DNA from: CALLPQ01 sp964392325
Lineage (GTDB): Bacteria > Pseudomonadota > Alphaproteobacteria > Caulobacterales > Parvularculaceae
Direction of reading: 5' to 3'
NCBI GenBank assembly: GCA_964392325.1
Contig: CAYMPJ010000019.1
Span: forward strand, 1-64,000
DNA length: 64,000 nucleotides
This document shows, piece after piece, positions 46,183 through 56,116 of the stretch. The position numbers and the translations under genes are program-made. Below the pieces are notes generated by a model. The model ran no database searches, had not been told where the DNA came from, and was given only the letters and a program-made list of their open reading frames with translations. Each line of letters starts with the position of its first letter. Positions within the stretch are counted from its first letter, which is position 1.

Positions 46183-47016
46183 ATGACACTCAAATCCATC
46201 TCCCTCTCTTTTTTGAGCCATACCGCCCTAAGTTTCACGACTTTGACTCTCGCCGCTTGTAGCGGTGCATCAGATCAGGCCTCTGCCAAAGATGGTAGCA
46301 GTGCAGCTTCGACAATAGCCGATAACCCTAAACTCGTCGCAAATAGAGCCCGCGAAGGAGCTCTTGGTGATATGGTACTGGGCAATGAGGAGTCCGGAGT
46401 GACCCTCGTTGAATATGCTTCTCTAACCTGTGGGCACTGCGCGAGTTTCCATGCAGCCGTCTACCCCAGCATTAAAGAGAAATATATTGAAACGGGCAAA
46501 ATCAAATTCGTATTCCGTGAATTACCCACACCGCCGCAAGACCGCTCTCTTTATGCTTCTGCCTTGGCGCGGTGTACGGCTGATAAAGGCGGCGATAATG
46601 CCTATTTTGTGATGGTTGATGCCCTCTTTAAAACTCAAGGAGAATGGGCATTTGGTAATGATCCGATCGGCTCTCTTCAAAAAATCGCAGCGCAAGCCGG
46701 TATGAATAATGATGCGATTAAAGCGTGCTGGTCCCGTCAGGAAATCCTCGATACGATTACAGAAAATGTGAAAGAAGCCAATAATCGCTTTCAAATCACC
46801 GGCACCCCGAGTTTTGTGTTAAACGGCGAAAAACTGGCTCTCAAATCACTGGCTGATCTGGAGACGAAACTCGCCGAGGCCACGGGTACTCCCTTGGTGA
46901 GTAACGAATCGCCTGCAAGCGATACAGGCACCTCAGAGCATGACCATGAGGACGGCGAAACCCACGATGAAAGCGATCATGGCGAAAGCGACCATGACGC
47001 GGGTGAAGAACACTAG
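46183..47016 (+). CDS. DsbA-family thioredoxin-like lipoprotein
   Basis: 277 residues. Signal with lipobox LAAC (Cys26); thioredoxin fold with active site C83-G-H-C86 and cis-Pro in ITGTPSFVLNG. Likely a periplasmic disulfide oxidoreductase. The last 35 residues form an unusual Asp/Glu/His tail (DHEDGE, HDESDHGESDHDAGEEH), suggesting metal binding. The gene occupies the usual slot between dciA and smc. No partner DsbB is seen. Confidence 0.9.
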   Translation: MTLKSISLSFLSHTALSFTTLTLAACSGASDQASAKDGSSAASTIADNPKLVANRAREGALGDMVLGNEESGVTLVEYASLTCGHCASFHAAVYPSIKEKYIETGKIKFVFRELPTPPQDRSLYASALARCTADKGGDNAYFVMVDALFKTQGEWAFGNDPIGSLQKIAAQAGMNNDAIKACWSRQEILDTITENVKEANNRFQITGTPSFVLNGEKLALKSLADLETKLAEATGTPLVSNESPASDTGTSEHDHEDGETHDESDHGESDHDAGEEH

Positions 47017-47378
47017 AAAAGCCCGCCCTTTGCGGCGTCGGCATGGCTATCAAACGAGACCTTTGCATTAACCTGCTCACTGCACTGCAAATTAAAGTGA
47101 GCATGGTTTTTGCATATTTTCCCGTTAGTTAGCTCAATAAGTTCTTGTTTTGGGACAGGTTTACGCCGCAAATATGATCATGCTTTTCCCCAAAACGAGC
47201 TTTTCTTTTGGCTAGAGACCAGAATCGGCTCTGAATGCACCTTGAATGGTGTATGGTATTGGGAAATGGATAGCTTGAATATCACTTTGAACGCACTTGT
47301 GATATTATCTCATTGACCTAAAACATACCGTATGGGGTGCTGGTGAATTTGAGCATCCATAGGTGAGGAAGCACTCTA
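47017..47378. other. Intergenic region before smc
   Basis: 362 bp between the DsbA-like gene and smc, both plus strand. Short frames only. Probably carries the smc promoter; I see no hairpin with a T tract after the DsbA-like gene. Confidence 0.55.
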
Positions 47379-50300
47379 GTGAAGTTTACAAATTTGCGCA
47401 TGACCGGCTTTAAGTCCTTCGTTGAGCCAACGGATTTTGAAATCCATGATGGTTTAACCGGGATCGTGGGGCCTAATGGCTGCGGCAAATCGAATGTGCT
47501 CGAAGCCCTGCGCTGGGTTATGGGTGCAACTTCCGCCAAGGCTTTGCGCGGCGATGGCATGGAATCAGTGATTTTCTCGGGCACCACCATGCGCCCTCAA
47601 CGCAATTGGGCCGAAGTCACCCTGACCCTCGATAATGCCGACCGATCTGCCCCTGCGGAATATAATGATCTGGAAACCATAGAAATCACCAGACGCATCT
47701 TACGCAAAGATGGCGGCAGCCAGTCAATCTACAAAATCAATAATAATGATGTGCGGGCAAAAGATGTTCAACTCTTCTTTGCCGATGCCTCTTCTGGTGC
47801 AAACTCACCTGCTCTTGTCCGGCAAGGGCAAGTTGCAGAACTTATTAATGCAAAACCGCAAAACCGACGCCGCATTCTTGAAGAAGCCGCAGGTATTACC
47901 GGGTTACACACACGCCGCCATGAAGCCGAACTGAGATTACGGGCTGCAGAGACCAATCTCTCCCGCCTTGATGACGTAATGGGCGAACTCGATGGCCAGA
48001 AAGCAGCCCTTGCCCGTCAAGCGCGTCAGGCAACACGATACCGCAATATTTCCGGAGATATTCGGCGCACGGAAGCGATGGTGAATTTTTTACGGTGGAG
48101 TGAGGCCATCAAAAACGCCGAAGAAACCAATGAACAACTCTCGAATGTCTCGGGGTTCATTGAAGAAACTGCTTTGGCTGCCACGAGCGCTTTGAATGCT
48201 CGCGAAGAAGCGCACGGAAAACTTGATCCCTTGCGTATGGACGAAGCGGAAGCTGGCGCTGCATTGCATCGCCTTACTGTGGCCCGTGAAAATCTTGATG
48301 ATGAGGCCGCCAGAGCGGAAGCGGAATTGGCCCGCCTTGCCAATGAGATTGAGCGCATAGAAGCTGACCTTGCCCGCGAGCGCACACTTTTAGCTGACGC
48401 GCAAGAAGCGATTGCCGCCCTTAACAGCGAAGAAAAAGGCTTACGTCAACGCGAAGTCTCGGAAGCCCAACGCCTTGTTGAGGCAGAAGCGAAAATGAAT
48501 ACCGCAGCGCAAGCGCTTGGTGATTTTGAAGAACAATTCGAAACCTGTAACCGCGAAAGCGCAGAGCAGGAAGCCTTTCGCAGTTCCCTTAAATCGCGCA
48601 TTAATGAAACTCAAAACCGCATTCAGCGCTTTGTCGGCCAGATTGAAGACCTGATAAGCGAACGCCAACGGGTTGCTCCCGAAGATGGCGAGGCGGTTGC
48701 CCTGAACACAGCAAAGCTTGCCTTTAACGGTGCGCTGGAAGCAGTGTCCATTGCGGAGGGCAGTCAACAAAACAGCGAAGAGGCCAGAGCCAGTGCGGAA
48801 GCAGAAGAAGTATCCAAACGCGCGCCCTTACGCCAAGCTGAACAGGCACTCGCGGAGATTGAAGCAGAACGGGATGCGCTGAGCAAACTTCTCAATGATC
48901 ACGGCGCCGATTGGACTGCATTGATCGAACAAATTGATGTTGAACCGGGCTTGGAGAATGCACTTGCGGCAGCTCTTGGTGATGATTTGAATGCGGCAAC
49001 AGATCCAGATGCACCAGCTCACTGGTCTCGTATTGGACGTGAGCGTGTTGAAGATCATGCGGGCTATTACACCCTTCCCCAAGGCGCAATGCCGCTTAGC
49101 CATTTTGTAAAAGCACCGCCGGAATTGATCCGCCGTCTGAATATGGTCGGCGTTATTGCCTATCAGGCAGGCAATCGCATGCAAGCTTCTTTGCAACCGG
49201 GACAACGTCTTGTCTCTCGTGAGGGAGATTTATGGCGCTGGGATGGTTTTGTTGCGCGCGCCGAAGCACGCACAGCAGCGGCCATTCGCCTTGAGCAACG
49301 TAACCGCTTATATGCGCTGGATAATGAACACGGCGAGGCTGTCGCGCGCGTTGAAGCAGCCCGTGAAATCTATGACAATGCGGCAAGTGCATTAGAGACT
49401 TCACGCCAACAAACAATTGCTGCCCGTGAAAATTATACCCACGCTCGCCGCGATACGGAACAAAAACGTCAGCTCTTTGAAAAACTCGAACGTGCGTTTG
49501 AAAAAGCTTCTGCCCGTATAAAAACCATCGATGAAAACCTTGAGCGCTTAAATACCGAAAAATCCGAAGTTGATAATCTATTGATCGGTTTTAACGATGA
49601 ACAACAGGGCCTACCGGACCCGGCAATTTTAACGCAAGCCCTCTCGCAGGCCCGTGATGCGTTATCGCGCGCCAGAGGAGAAGCCAGTGAAGCTCATGCC
49701 GCTCACGGTGATCTTGCGCGAGAAACACAAATGCGCACCCAGCGTCTGGAAGAACTCACGCGCGAGCGCGGCGTTTGGACAACGCGCGGTGAAACCGCAA
49801 CCACACGCATTGATAGTCTTGGCACGACCTTGCAAGAGACACGCGAGGTCCATCAAGAAACCCAATCAGCACCAGCGGCTATAGATGAGAAACGCAAAAT
49901 TCTCCTAACCCAGATCGGGGAGGCTGAAACCAAACGCAATGAAGCGGCTGATACGCTGGCCCGCGCCCAAACAAATGCGCAGGAAATGGATAAAGCCGCC
50001 CGGCTTGCGGATGAGGCCGCCAGTGAAGCGCGTGAGGCTCGTGCCCGTCTGGAAGCCCAGGCAGAGGCGGCAAAAACCCGCGTAGAAGAGGCCGCTGGCC
50101 TTGCGCGCGAGACATGCAATGCAGAACCAGAACAATTGCTGGAAATATCAGAGCATAAAGAAGGTAAAGACCTTCCATCGCGTGCTGACATCGAGAAAAA
50201 ACTTGAACGCTACAAGCGCGAACGGGAAAATCTTGGCGGCGTTAATCTACGTGCAGACGAAGAATTGCTGGAAATTGCAACGCGTCTGGAAGAGTTCACT

Positions 50301-50858
50301 GTTGAGCGTGAGGATTGCGAAGGGGCAATCCGCAAATTACGCACATCAATCAGCAGCTTGAATAAAGAAGCACGTCAACGTCTGCTTGATGCATTCGAGA
50401 CAGTAAACACCAATTTCTCCCGCCTCTTTACAACATTGTTTAATGGCGGACAGGCCGAGCTACGCCTTATTGATGCAGAAGACCCATTAGAGGCCGGTCT
50501 TGAAATCTATGCCTCACCTCCTGGTAAAAAGCTGACCTCTATGTCACTTATGTCTGGCGGCGAACAGGCCTTGACGGCCACCTCGTTGATTTTTGCTGTA
50601 TTTATGGCAAACCCCGCCCCTGTCTGTGTTCTCGACGAGGTTGATGCACCTCTTGATGATGCGAATACGGAACGTTTCTGTCGTATGCTTCAGGAAATGG
50701 TCCAAGAGACAAAAACCCGCTTCGTGGCAATTACCCACCACCCTCTTACGATGTCTCGCATGGATCGCCTGTTTGGGGTAACCATGATCGAGCGCGGCGT
50801 CTCGCAATTGGTATCGGTTGACCTGAGCGGCGCGGAACAATTGGCAGCAGCTGAATAA
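47379..50858 (+). CDS. smc: Chromosome segregation protein SMC
   Basis: 1159 residues; GTG start with GAGGAAG upstream. N-terminal Walker A GPNGCGKS (31-38), two long coiled coils around a hinge (about 500-640), and the C-terminal head with signature SGGEQ (1059-1063) and Walker B LDEVD (1085-1089). It compacts and separates chromosomes with ScpA/ScpB, which are not in the window. Ala/Glu/Arg-rich coils are normal. Confidence 0.98.
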   Translation: MKFTNLRMTGFKSFVEPTDFEIHDGLTGIVGPNGCGKSNVLEALRWVMGATSAKALRGDGMESVIFSGTTMRPQRNWAEVTLTLDNADRSAPAEYNDLETIEITRRILRKDGGSQSIYKINNNDVRAKDVQLFFADASSGANSPALVRQGQVAELINAKPQNRRRILEEAAGITGLHTRRHEAELRLRAAETNLSRLDDVMGELDGQKAALARQARQATRYRNISGDIRRTEAMVNFLRWSEAIKNAEETNEQLSNVSGFIEETALAATSALNAREEAHGKLDPLRMDEAEAGAALHRLTVARENLDDEAARAEAELARLANEIERIEADLARERTLLADAQEAIAALNSEEKGLRQREVSEAQRLVEAEAKMNTAAQALGDFEEQFETCNRESAEQEAFRSSLKSRINETQNRIQRFVGQIEDLISERQRVAPEDGEAVALNTAKLAFNGALEAVSIAEGSQQNSEEARASAEAEEVSKRAPLRQAEQALAEIEAERDALSKLLNDHGADWTALIEQIDVEPGLENALAAALGDDLNAATDPDAPAHWSRIGRERVEDHAGYYTLPQGAMPLSHFVKAPPELIRRLNMVGVIAYQAGNRMQASLQPGQRLVSREGDLWRWDGFVARAEARTAAAIRLEQRNRLYALDNEHGEAVARVEAAREIYDNAASALETSRQQTIAARENYTHARRDTEQKRQLFEKLERAFEKASARIKTIDENLERLNTEKSEVDNLLIGFNDEQQGLPDPAILTQALSQARDALSRARGEASEAHAAHGDLARETQMRTQRLEELTRERGVWTTRGETATTRIDSLGTTLQETREVHQETQSAPAAIDEKRKILLTQIGEAETKRNEAADTLARAQTNAQEMDKAARLADEAASEAREARARLEAQAEAAKTRVEEAAGLARETCNAEPEQLLEISEHKEGKDLPSRADIEKKLERYKRERENLGGVNLRADEELLEIATRLEEFTVEREDCEGAIRKLRTSISSLNKEARQRLLDAFETVNTNFSRLFTTLFNGGQAELRLIDAEDPLEAGLEIYASPPGKKLTSMSLMSGGEQALTATSLIFAVFMANPAPVCVLDEVDAPLDDANTERFCRMLQEMVQETKTRFVAITHHPLTMSRMDRLFGVTMIERGVSQLVSVDLSGAEQLAAAE

Positions 50859-50965
50859 AATTCCAAGCTTGGCCCTAAACTAAATCACAAATGATGGATT
50901 ACAGCCACTAAGACAGATAATCAGATGTCTGATAAAAAAGCTTTAACTTGGCGCAGGTTTTTTGG

Positions 50966-51814
50966 TTAGGCTCTTTCGGCTTTTCTTTTCTTCCGGCTCA
51001 AAAACGCGCCGCCGCCAAAAACACCCGTTAAAAACAGCCAGATCGCACCTGGCAAGGGGACTTCTGCATCAAGAACATCGCCGCCAGTGCTACCGCTTAT
51101 TTCAAACGGAATGTCTGCGCTTACCAACATCGAATCTCCGGGCCCTGAGCTAACAAAAAACTCAACCGGCAGTGTTCCCGATGTTAATTGCTCTGTCATT
51201 TGTAAAAATTCCGCCAACTGGGCTACCGTAGAAACGGTTTGAGGAATTTGAGGGGTGACTAGAGAAAACGCACCAAAGGGCGATACACCCAAAAAAGCAC
51301 CGCCGGCATTGTTGTTATTGCCAACAACGCCAAGTTCCAGACTAAGCACACCGTCCATAAAGGTTGCAATATCTTCAGTCGAGCGAAGTCGATCCTCAAA
51401 CACAAATCCACCGAGGCTCGGATCTCCCAAGGTGCCAAGAACCGAAAGATTTGAGCCAACAACCAAGCCTGAAGGATCGGTCACCAAAAAGGATAGTCCA
51501 TTTGTTAAAGGTTGATCCAGAAAAGAGTCCTGGAATCCGAGCACGACGCTAAAGCCAACACCTGAGAGGCCCAGTTGATCGACATTTTGGAAACTACCAC
51601 CACCGAGCAAAGAATTATCGGTAATGAATGCCGGTGACAGGAAAGACCCATCCGTTAAGATGCCGCTTAATAAGACTTCCGAAGCACTAACTTTTGTTCC
51701 GGAAAATGAGAGGTTCAGGGCTATAAATGCCATCACAACAAGATTGACTATCTTTGGTGACAGCCCATCAGCGAGTTTATAAACCCTTCGGTCTCGAAAA
51801 AATTGTCGTCCCAT
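50966..51814 (-). CDS. VPLPA-CTERM sorting-domain protein
   Basis: 282 residues from ATG 51814 (AAGG eight bases upstream). N-terminal signal/anchor, then a Gly/Leu/Phe-rich body with repeated LG..SL patterns, and a C-terminal sorting domain: VPLPGAIWLFLTGVF, Gly-rich helix, then the basic tail SRKKRKAERA. This is the VPLPA-CTERM variant of PEP-CTERM, processed by an exosortase and tied to exopolysaccharide export. No exosortase is present in the window. The Gly in place of Ala in VPLPA is slightly off consensus. Confidence 0.85.
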   Translation of the reverse strand: MGRQFFRDRRVYKLADGLSPKIVNLVVMAFIALNLSFSGTKVSASEVLLSGILTDGSFLSPAFITDNSLLGGGSFQNVDQLGLSGVGFSVVLGFQDSFLDQPLTNGLSFLVTDPSGLVVGSNLSVLGTLGDPSLGGFVFEDRLRSTEDIATFMDGVLSLELGVVGNNNNAGGAFLGVSPFGAFSLVTPQIPQTVSTVAQLAEFLQMTEQLTSGTLPVEFFVSSGPGDSMLVSADIPFEISGSTGGDVLDAEVPLPGAIWLFLTGVFGGGAFLSRKKRKAERA

Positions 51815-51853
51815 CCCACACACCTTAACTATACTATCCCGGCTACCCGCCGA

Positions 51854-52075
51854 CTATCCCATAAGATACCTTTCGGCCTTTGCCACACGGTATCCCCAAA
51901 ACTCATTATCTTCTCTGCCCAAGCATGCCATAAACACATGGCATAAGTACCCTTCCCAATTGTACTGAATTCTTTCAAACAAAACCAGTGCAATTGGCGC
52001 AATCTCCCCAAAAAAATCAACATTAGTCGGCCTCTCTACCCATAAAAACAACGCACAGGCGTGAGCCGCTAGCTT
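51854..52075 (-). pseudogene. Possible 3' fragment of a degraded gene
   Basis: An open frame of about 75 codons, with codons and residues that look protein-like (VERPTNVDFFGEIAPI, then REDNEFWGYRVAKAERYLMG), but with no ATG or ribosome-binding site and an in-frame TAG just upstream. It lies in the 459-bp gap between the VPLPA-CTERM gene and a terminator. No family recognised. Confidence 0.3.
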
Positions 52076-52197
52076 ATACTAGCTCGCAATATGATCCTCA
52101 CAATCTATTGGATAAAAAGCTAATTCCGTACACGCCCCATAAGAATTATCCCCTAAACTCGCAAAGAGTATATTCAGCGATAATTATCCAAAATAAA

Positions 52198-52263
52198 AAC
52201 CGCATACCTCCTTCGAGATATGCGGTTATAAATTCTAGAGATACGCCGTCAGGAGACGGCGTA
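52198..52263 (-). terminator. Tandem hairpin terminator of the peptidoglycan-binding gene
   Basis: First stem ATACGCCGTC/GACGGCGTAT (ten-base perfect arms) comes just after the stop; second stem AACCGCATA/TATGCGGTT is followed on the minus strand by TTTTATTTT. A strong double terminator. Confidence 0.85.
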
Positions 52264-52273
52264 TAGTTTTCGC

Positions 52274-53593
52274 CTATTGGCGAATACCAAGACGGCGCAC
52301 AGTAGCTATGGTTAGCTGACCACTTGGCAGGTTATTGTCGACCTGATAAGCGCGCAAGGCTGTGAGTGTTTGACCACCCAAAACACCATCTGCAACACCC
52401 GGATTATATCCTTCACGGCGCAATGCACCTTGAACTCTTCGGATAACATCTGGAGTTGTGTTTGTTTCACAAAGAATTTCACGCCACTCCAATTTTTCGT
52501 CGGAGATTTTACGTTGCTTTGTTACGTTTTTATATGTCGCTTCGATAGGAATACGACGCTCTTGCGCAGGACGCACCAATTTGCGCACACGTACGGTATC
52601 ATATTGTGCAGGGATTGGAACAGCGCGGGTTGTGGCTGGACGATCAAGCACACGTTTTGTAACCGTGCGTGTTTTTGCAGGAATGAAAACCTGATCGGTT
52701 TTAGCTGGCTCGCGTAGTTCTTTGCGAACAACAGTTCTGTATTCTGCAGGCACTTCCACAAGACACACAATTTCGCCTGTCGCTTCATCAACTTTGGTAA
52801 TCGGGCCAGAGCCTTTTTTCCAAGTTGTATAGGCTTCACGTACCAAAATTTTCTCTGAAACATTTTCGTAGCGTGCAGGAACAGTTTTCAGCTCTGTACG
52901 GGCCGGTTCAACTTCAATCGTTTCCGTTACATTTTTGTATGTAGCTGGAATAACTTCGATCCGCTCGGAAGCTTCACGTGTTGTTACTGTCTGTTCATCC
53001 CAAGTATACTCAGCAGGGATAATCTCGACACGGTCGCCGCCTTCCCGATCAAGAACACGCTCTGTGAGCGATTCATATTTTGCCGGGATTAAAACGCGTG
53101 CGTAGCACTCGCCACTTTTCGCATTTGGTGGAAGATCGGCGCCAAGATTACCGCCACCGCCACTATTGCTTGAGCGAACCAATTGCTCGTTACGACGACG
53201 CAGGTTTTCATTTTCCTGCTGTAGACGGCGCAAACGATCAGTATCGGCTTGTAAGGCTGCATTATGAGCGAAGGCTGTATTTACAACATAGGCTCCGGAA
53301 TTGGCAGAAACTGGACCAGCGGGAGCCGGCTTGATTTCATAAGCTGCACGGTTGGAAATTAGAGATCCAGCACTGTACGCAGATTGCTGACGCACTGTAG
53401 AAGCGCGCTGTTTTGCAATACCTTCTGGTGCACGCTGCGCGAGAGCAGCTTGTCCAGCGTAGCTCAACTTCGCACCGTAAGTTTCTACTGAAACGTTACG
53501 CGCATTATGGGAGTTTCCAGCATTCGCCGCTCCTGCTACGACAGTAAGAAGTGCGACGGCACTCACTGATAAAAATTTTACTTCATGTTTCAT
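52274..53593 (-). CDS. Exported peptidoglycan-binding protein with (V/I)PAxY repeat array
   Basis: 439 residues. Signal peptide to about residue 25, a coiled-coil stretch near 117-140 (RRLQQENENLRRR), a Gly-rich linker, then GECYARVLIPAKY opening an array of eight to nine repeats of about 20-28 residues built on (I/V)PA(x)Y ... (V/T)...E(R)... (about 163-370). A single peptidoglycan-binding-1 domain (about 375-437, VIRRVQGALRREGYNPGVADGVLG) closes the protein. Similar CYARV-repeat proteins occur in marine Gammaproteobacteria. Probably periplasmic and wall-associated; function unknown. Confidence 0.85.
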   Translation of the reverse strand: MKHEVKFLSVSAVALLTVVAGAANAGNSHNARNVSVETYGAKLSYAGQAALAQRAPEGIAKQRASTVRQQSAYSAGSLISNRAAYEIKPAPAGPVSANSGAYVVNTAFAHNAALQADTDRLRRLQQENENLRRRNEQLVRSSNSGGGGNLGADLPPNAKSGECYARVLIPAKYESLTERVLDREGGDRVEIIPAEYTWDEQTVTTREASERIEVIPATYKNVTETIEVEPARTELKTVPARYENVSEKILVREAYTTWKKGSGPITKVDEATGEIVCLVEVPAEYRTVVRKELREPAKTDQVFIPAKTRTVTKRVLDRPATTRAVPIPAQYDTVRVRKLVRPAQERRIPIEATYKNVTKQRKISDEKLEWREILCETNTTPDVIRRVQGALRREGYNPGVADGVLGGQTLTALRAYQVDNNLPSGQLTIATVRRLGIRQ

Positions 53594-54030
53594 TGGGTAA
53601 ACTCCTGTCCCCGATATGTTATTCTGTCCCCAGTGACAGATCTATTACTACTGATACGCCCTTCACTGAACTTTAGACCGTCAGAACGAAACGTCCGAGT
53701 TCGATCCGTTTAGTTTTCTCTAACTAGTAACCTTCACTAGCTCCTCTACAAACAGTCAAATTCATGAGCACAAACTCTAACGTACCCTCAAATAGGATGA
53801 CCAGCGGAAAGGTCCTTAACAGTTTGTCCATTAAGGTTACCATTCTCCACAAAATTACCTTATCGTAAGATGCCTGTTAAAGGCAATTGATATGATGCAG
53901 GAAAAGTGAGTTTTTTCACTCAATATCATGAAAAATATACCATTTTTGGTTTGAGCGCGTTAACTTTTCGCCTGAAAAATGGTTAATATCATTAAATATG
54001 GTTAACGCACCCAATTGCAGCTGTCTGATT
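53594..54030. other. Long upstream region of the repeat protein gene
   Basis: 437 bp. Two ATGGTTAA motifs occur at 53979-53986 and 53998-54005 (TTAACCAT on the minus strand). No supported gene. Confidence 0.55.
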
Positions 54031-54948
54031 TCATATCAGCGCCTCGCGGATCATAAAGATCGCAACGATAAGGATATAGAGCCCGAACCCTCTCGATAAT
54101 GAACGTCCAGATATAATATGGGCGGTGCGCGCACCCAGCGGCGCCGTTAAGGAAGTCATTAACCCTAAAATTACAAATGCCGGAAAACTAACAAACCCCA
54201 ATGAACCAGGTGGCAATTGGGATGAGTGCCATCCGGCCACAATAAAGCCGGCTGCACCGGGGATGGCGACCCCCAAACCAAATCCTGACGCCGTCGCAAC
54301 AGCCCGGTGCATCGAATGCCCCGTCCACCCCATAACCAAGACCCCCGCAGCGCCGCCGCCAAGTCCCATCAAACTTGAGAAAAATCCAGTCGCAAGCCCC
54401 AATGCCCATGACATGCGCTCTGCCCAATGTGAATTTGCTTGCTTGCTTTCCTCCTGTGGGGAATTTTCCTTGAGAGCTTCATGCCCCTCTCGAGGCTCTG
54501 CGATGAGTTTGTTCGGGGCTTGATCTTTTTCCCGTTTTGTAAGTCTTGATACCCCAATATAAATGGCACCGCTGGCAAAAATCAGAGCCAGTATTTGTTT
54601 TGGCAAAATTTCGGCAACAAAGCCCGAGCCCACCGCCCCTAACCCGATCCATGGAAGCCAGGCGCGCAGCAGAGGCCCATCGACCTCCCCTGATCTTCGG
54701 TGGGCATTTAATGAACTTGCCGCTGTGACAATTATCACAGCCAACGAAGTCCCGATCGCCATGGGCAAGCGTATATCCTCGCTAACCTCGGCAAAGCCAA
54801 GCAAGGCATAAAGGACAGGCACCAATATGACACCGCCGCCAATACCAAAGAGCCCGCCCGCAAAACCAGCCAATAGGCCAGCAATCACAAGCGCACCCAG
54901 AAATGGCCACGCCTCACTCAATGCCTCGAATAAAACCGTAATATCCAT
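54031..54948 (-). CDS. TauE/SafE-family sulfite/organosulfur exporter
   Basis: 305 residues, about eight membrane helices. N-terminal AGFAGGLFGIGGGVILVPVL and a second related LMGLGGGAAGVLVM (internal duplication) are the TauE/SafE hallmark. A charged, Glu/Gln-rich loop of about 40 residues separates the two halves. Family members export sulfite or related anions, or import sulfur compounds; substrate unknown. Start lies three bases after the dusA stop, so they are cotranscribed. Confidence 0.9.
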   Translation of the reverse strand: MDITVLFEALSEAWPFLGALVIAGLLAGFAGGLFGIGGGVILVPVLYALLGFAEVSEDIRLPMAIGTSLAVIIVTAASSLNAHRRSGEVDGPLLRAWLPWIGLGAVGSGFVAEILPKQILALIFASGAIYIGVSRLTKREKDQAPNKLIAEPREGHEALKENSPQEESKQANSHWAERMSWALGLATGFFSSLMGLGGGAAGVLVMGWTGHSMHRAVATASGFGLGVAIPGAAGFIVAGWHSSQLPPGSLGFVSFPAFVILGLMTSLTAPLGARTAHIISGRSLSRGFGLYILIVAIFMIREALI

Positions 54949-54951
54949 TGA

Positions 54952-55968
54952 CTATGACACGCCCCCAAAGTGCAATTTTTCTGCAGCTTGCACTTGATGA
55001 AGTCGGACTTGCTCCAGGGCTTGCATAATATTATCCACAGGGGCCAAGGCTCCATGCGTCGATAATGCACGTCGCCAGGCACGGGCACCGGGCGTGCCCC
55101 TATAAAGCCCAATCATGTGACGGGTTATGGCATGGGGTTTAACGCGGCAATCACAGCAAACTCGCTCGACATAATCTTGCATCATGCCGGCGATCTCATC
55201 GCGGCTTTTATCGCAAGACTTCTCACCAAAAATTTGATGATCCACCTCTGCTAAAATCCACGGATTGGCATAAGGCTCGCTCCCCAACATCACCCCATCC
55301 ACGAATGGGAGATATTCTTTGCACTGAGATAATGATGTTAACCCGCCATTGAGAACTATCGCTAGATCGGGCCAGCGACGCTTCATCGCAAAGACAAGCT
55401 CATAATCGAGAGGAGGAATAGTGCGATTATCTTTTGGGGAGAGCCCCTTTAGCCAGGCCTTGCGCGCATGGATAATAAATACCTTGCACCCGGCCCCTGC
55501 CACTTTCTCTATAAAATCAGGTAATACGTGCGCCGGGTCTTGTTCATCAATACCAATCCTGCATTTTACCGTAACCGGAATTGATATTTTGGCCTGCATC
55601 TCCAAAACACATTGTGCCACCAGCTCTGGCGACGCCATCAGACAAGCCCCAAAAGCTCCCGATTGAACCCGGTCTGATGGGCAACCCACATTCAAATTCA
55701 CCTCATCATAACCAAAACTCTCGCCAATTTGCGCCGCCTCTGTCAGCTTATGGGGATCACTGCCCCCCAATTGCAGCGCAAGAGGGTGCTCGGTTTCATC
55801 AAATCCAAGCAAGTAATCCCGGTCCCCATGGATAACCGCATCGGCAGTAACCATTTCTGTGTAAAGACGCGCACGACGCGACATCAACCGATGAAAATAT
55901 CGGCAATGTCTATCTGTACCATCCATCATCGGGGCAACACTAAATTTGTAGCTTGGATCAGGCATCAT
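54952..55968 (-). CDS. dusA: tRNA-dihydrouridine synthase A
   Basis: 338 residues. FMN-dependent TIM barrel with the Dus signatures: PMMDGTDRHCRYFHR at the N-terminus, NLNVGCPSDRVQSGAFGACLM holding the catalytic Cys, VKCRIGID, IIHARKAWLKGLSPK and NGGLTSL. Length and the opening match DusA, which reduces U20/20a in tRNA. First gene of a two-gene unit with the TauE-like exporter. Confidence 0.96.
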   Translation of the reverse strand: MMPDPSYKFSVAPMMDGTDRHCRYFHRLMSRRARLYTEMVTADAVIHGDRDYLLGFDETEHPLALQLGGSDPHKLTEAAQIGESFGYDEVNLNVGCPSDRVQSGAFGACLMASPELVAQCVLEMQAKISIPVTVKCRIGIDEQDPAHVLPDFIEKVAGAGCKVFIIHARKAWLKGLSPKDNRTIPPLDYELVFAMKRRWPDLAIVLNGGLTSLSQCKEYLPFVDGVMLGSEPYANPWILAEVDHQIFGEKSCDKSRDEIAGMMQDYVERVCCDCRVKPHAITRHMIGLYRGTPGARAWRRALSTHGALAPVDNIMQALEQVRLHQVQAAEKLHFGGVS

Positions 55969-56116
55969 TTATTCTGGTATCAATGGCAAAACGAAAAAAC
56001 TATCAAAAGCTGTTTATGGTCTGTTATCGGCAAATAGGCCAGTTTATTTTCTGGCTATAAATTTCATAAAACTGATTAAACTTTTACCAGTTCAACAAAA
56101 CTGATAATAGAAATGC

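Noticed and set aside
46183..47016. Frameshift explanation for the acidic His-rich tail of the DsbA-like protein
   Set aside because: Codon pattern and in-frame stop look normal and the tail is a regular D/E/H/S/G pattern, so I treat it as real.
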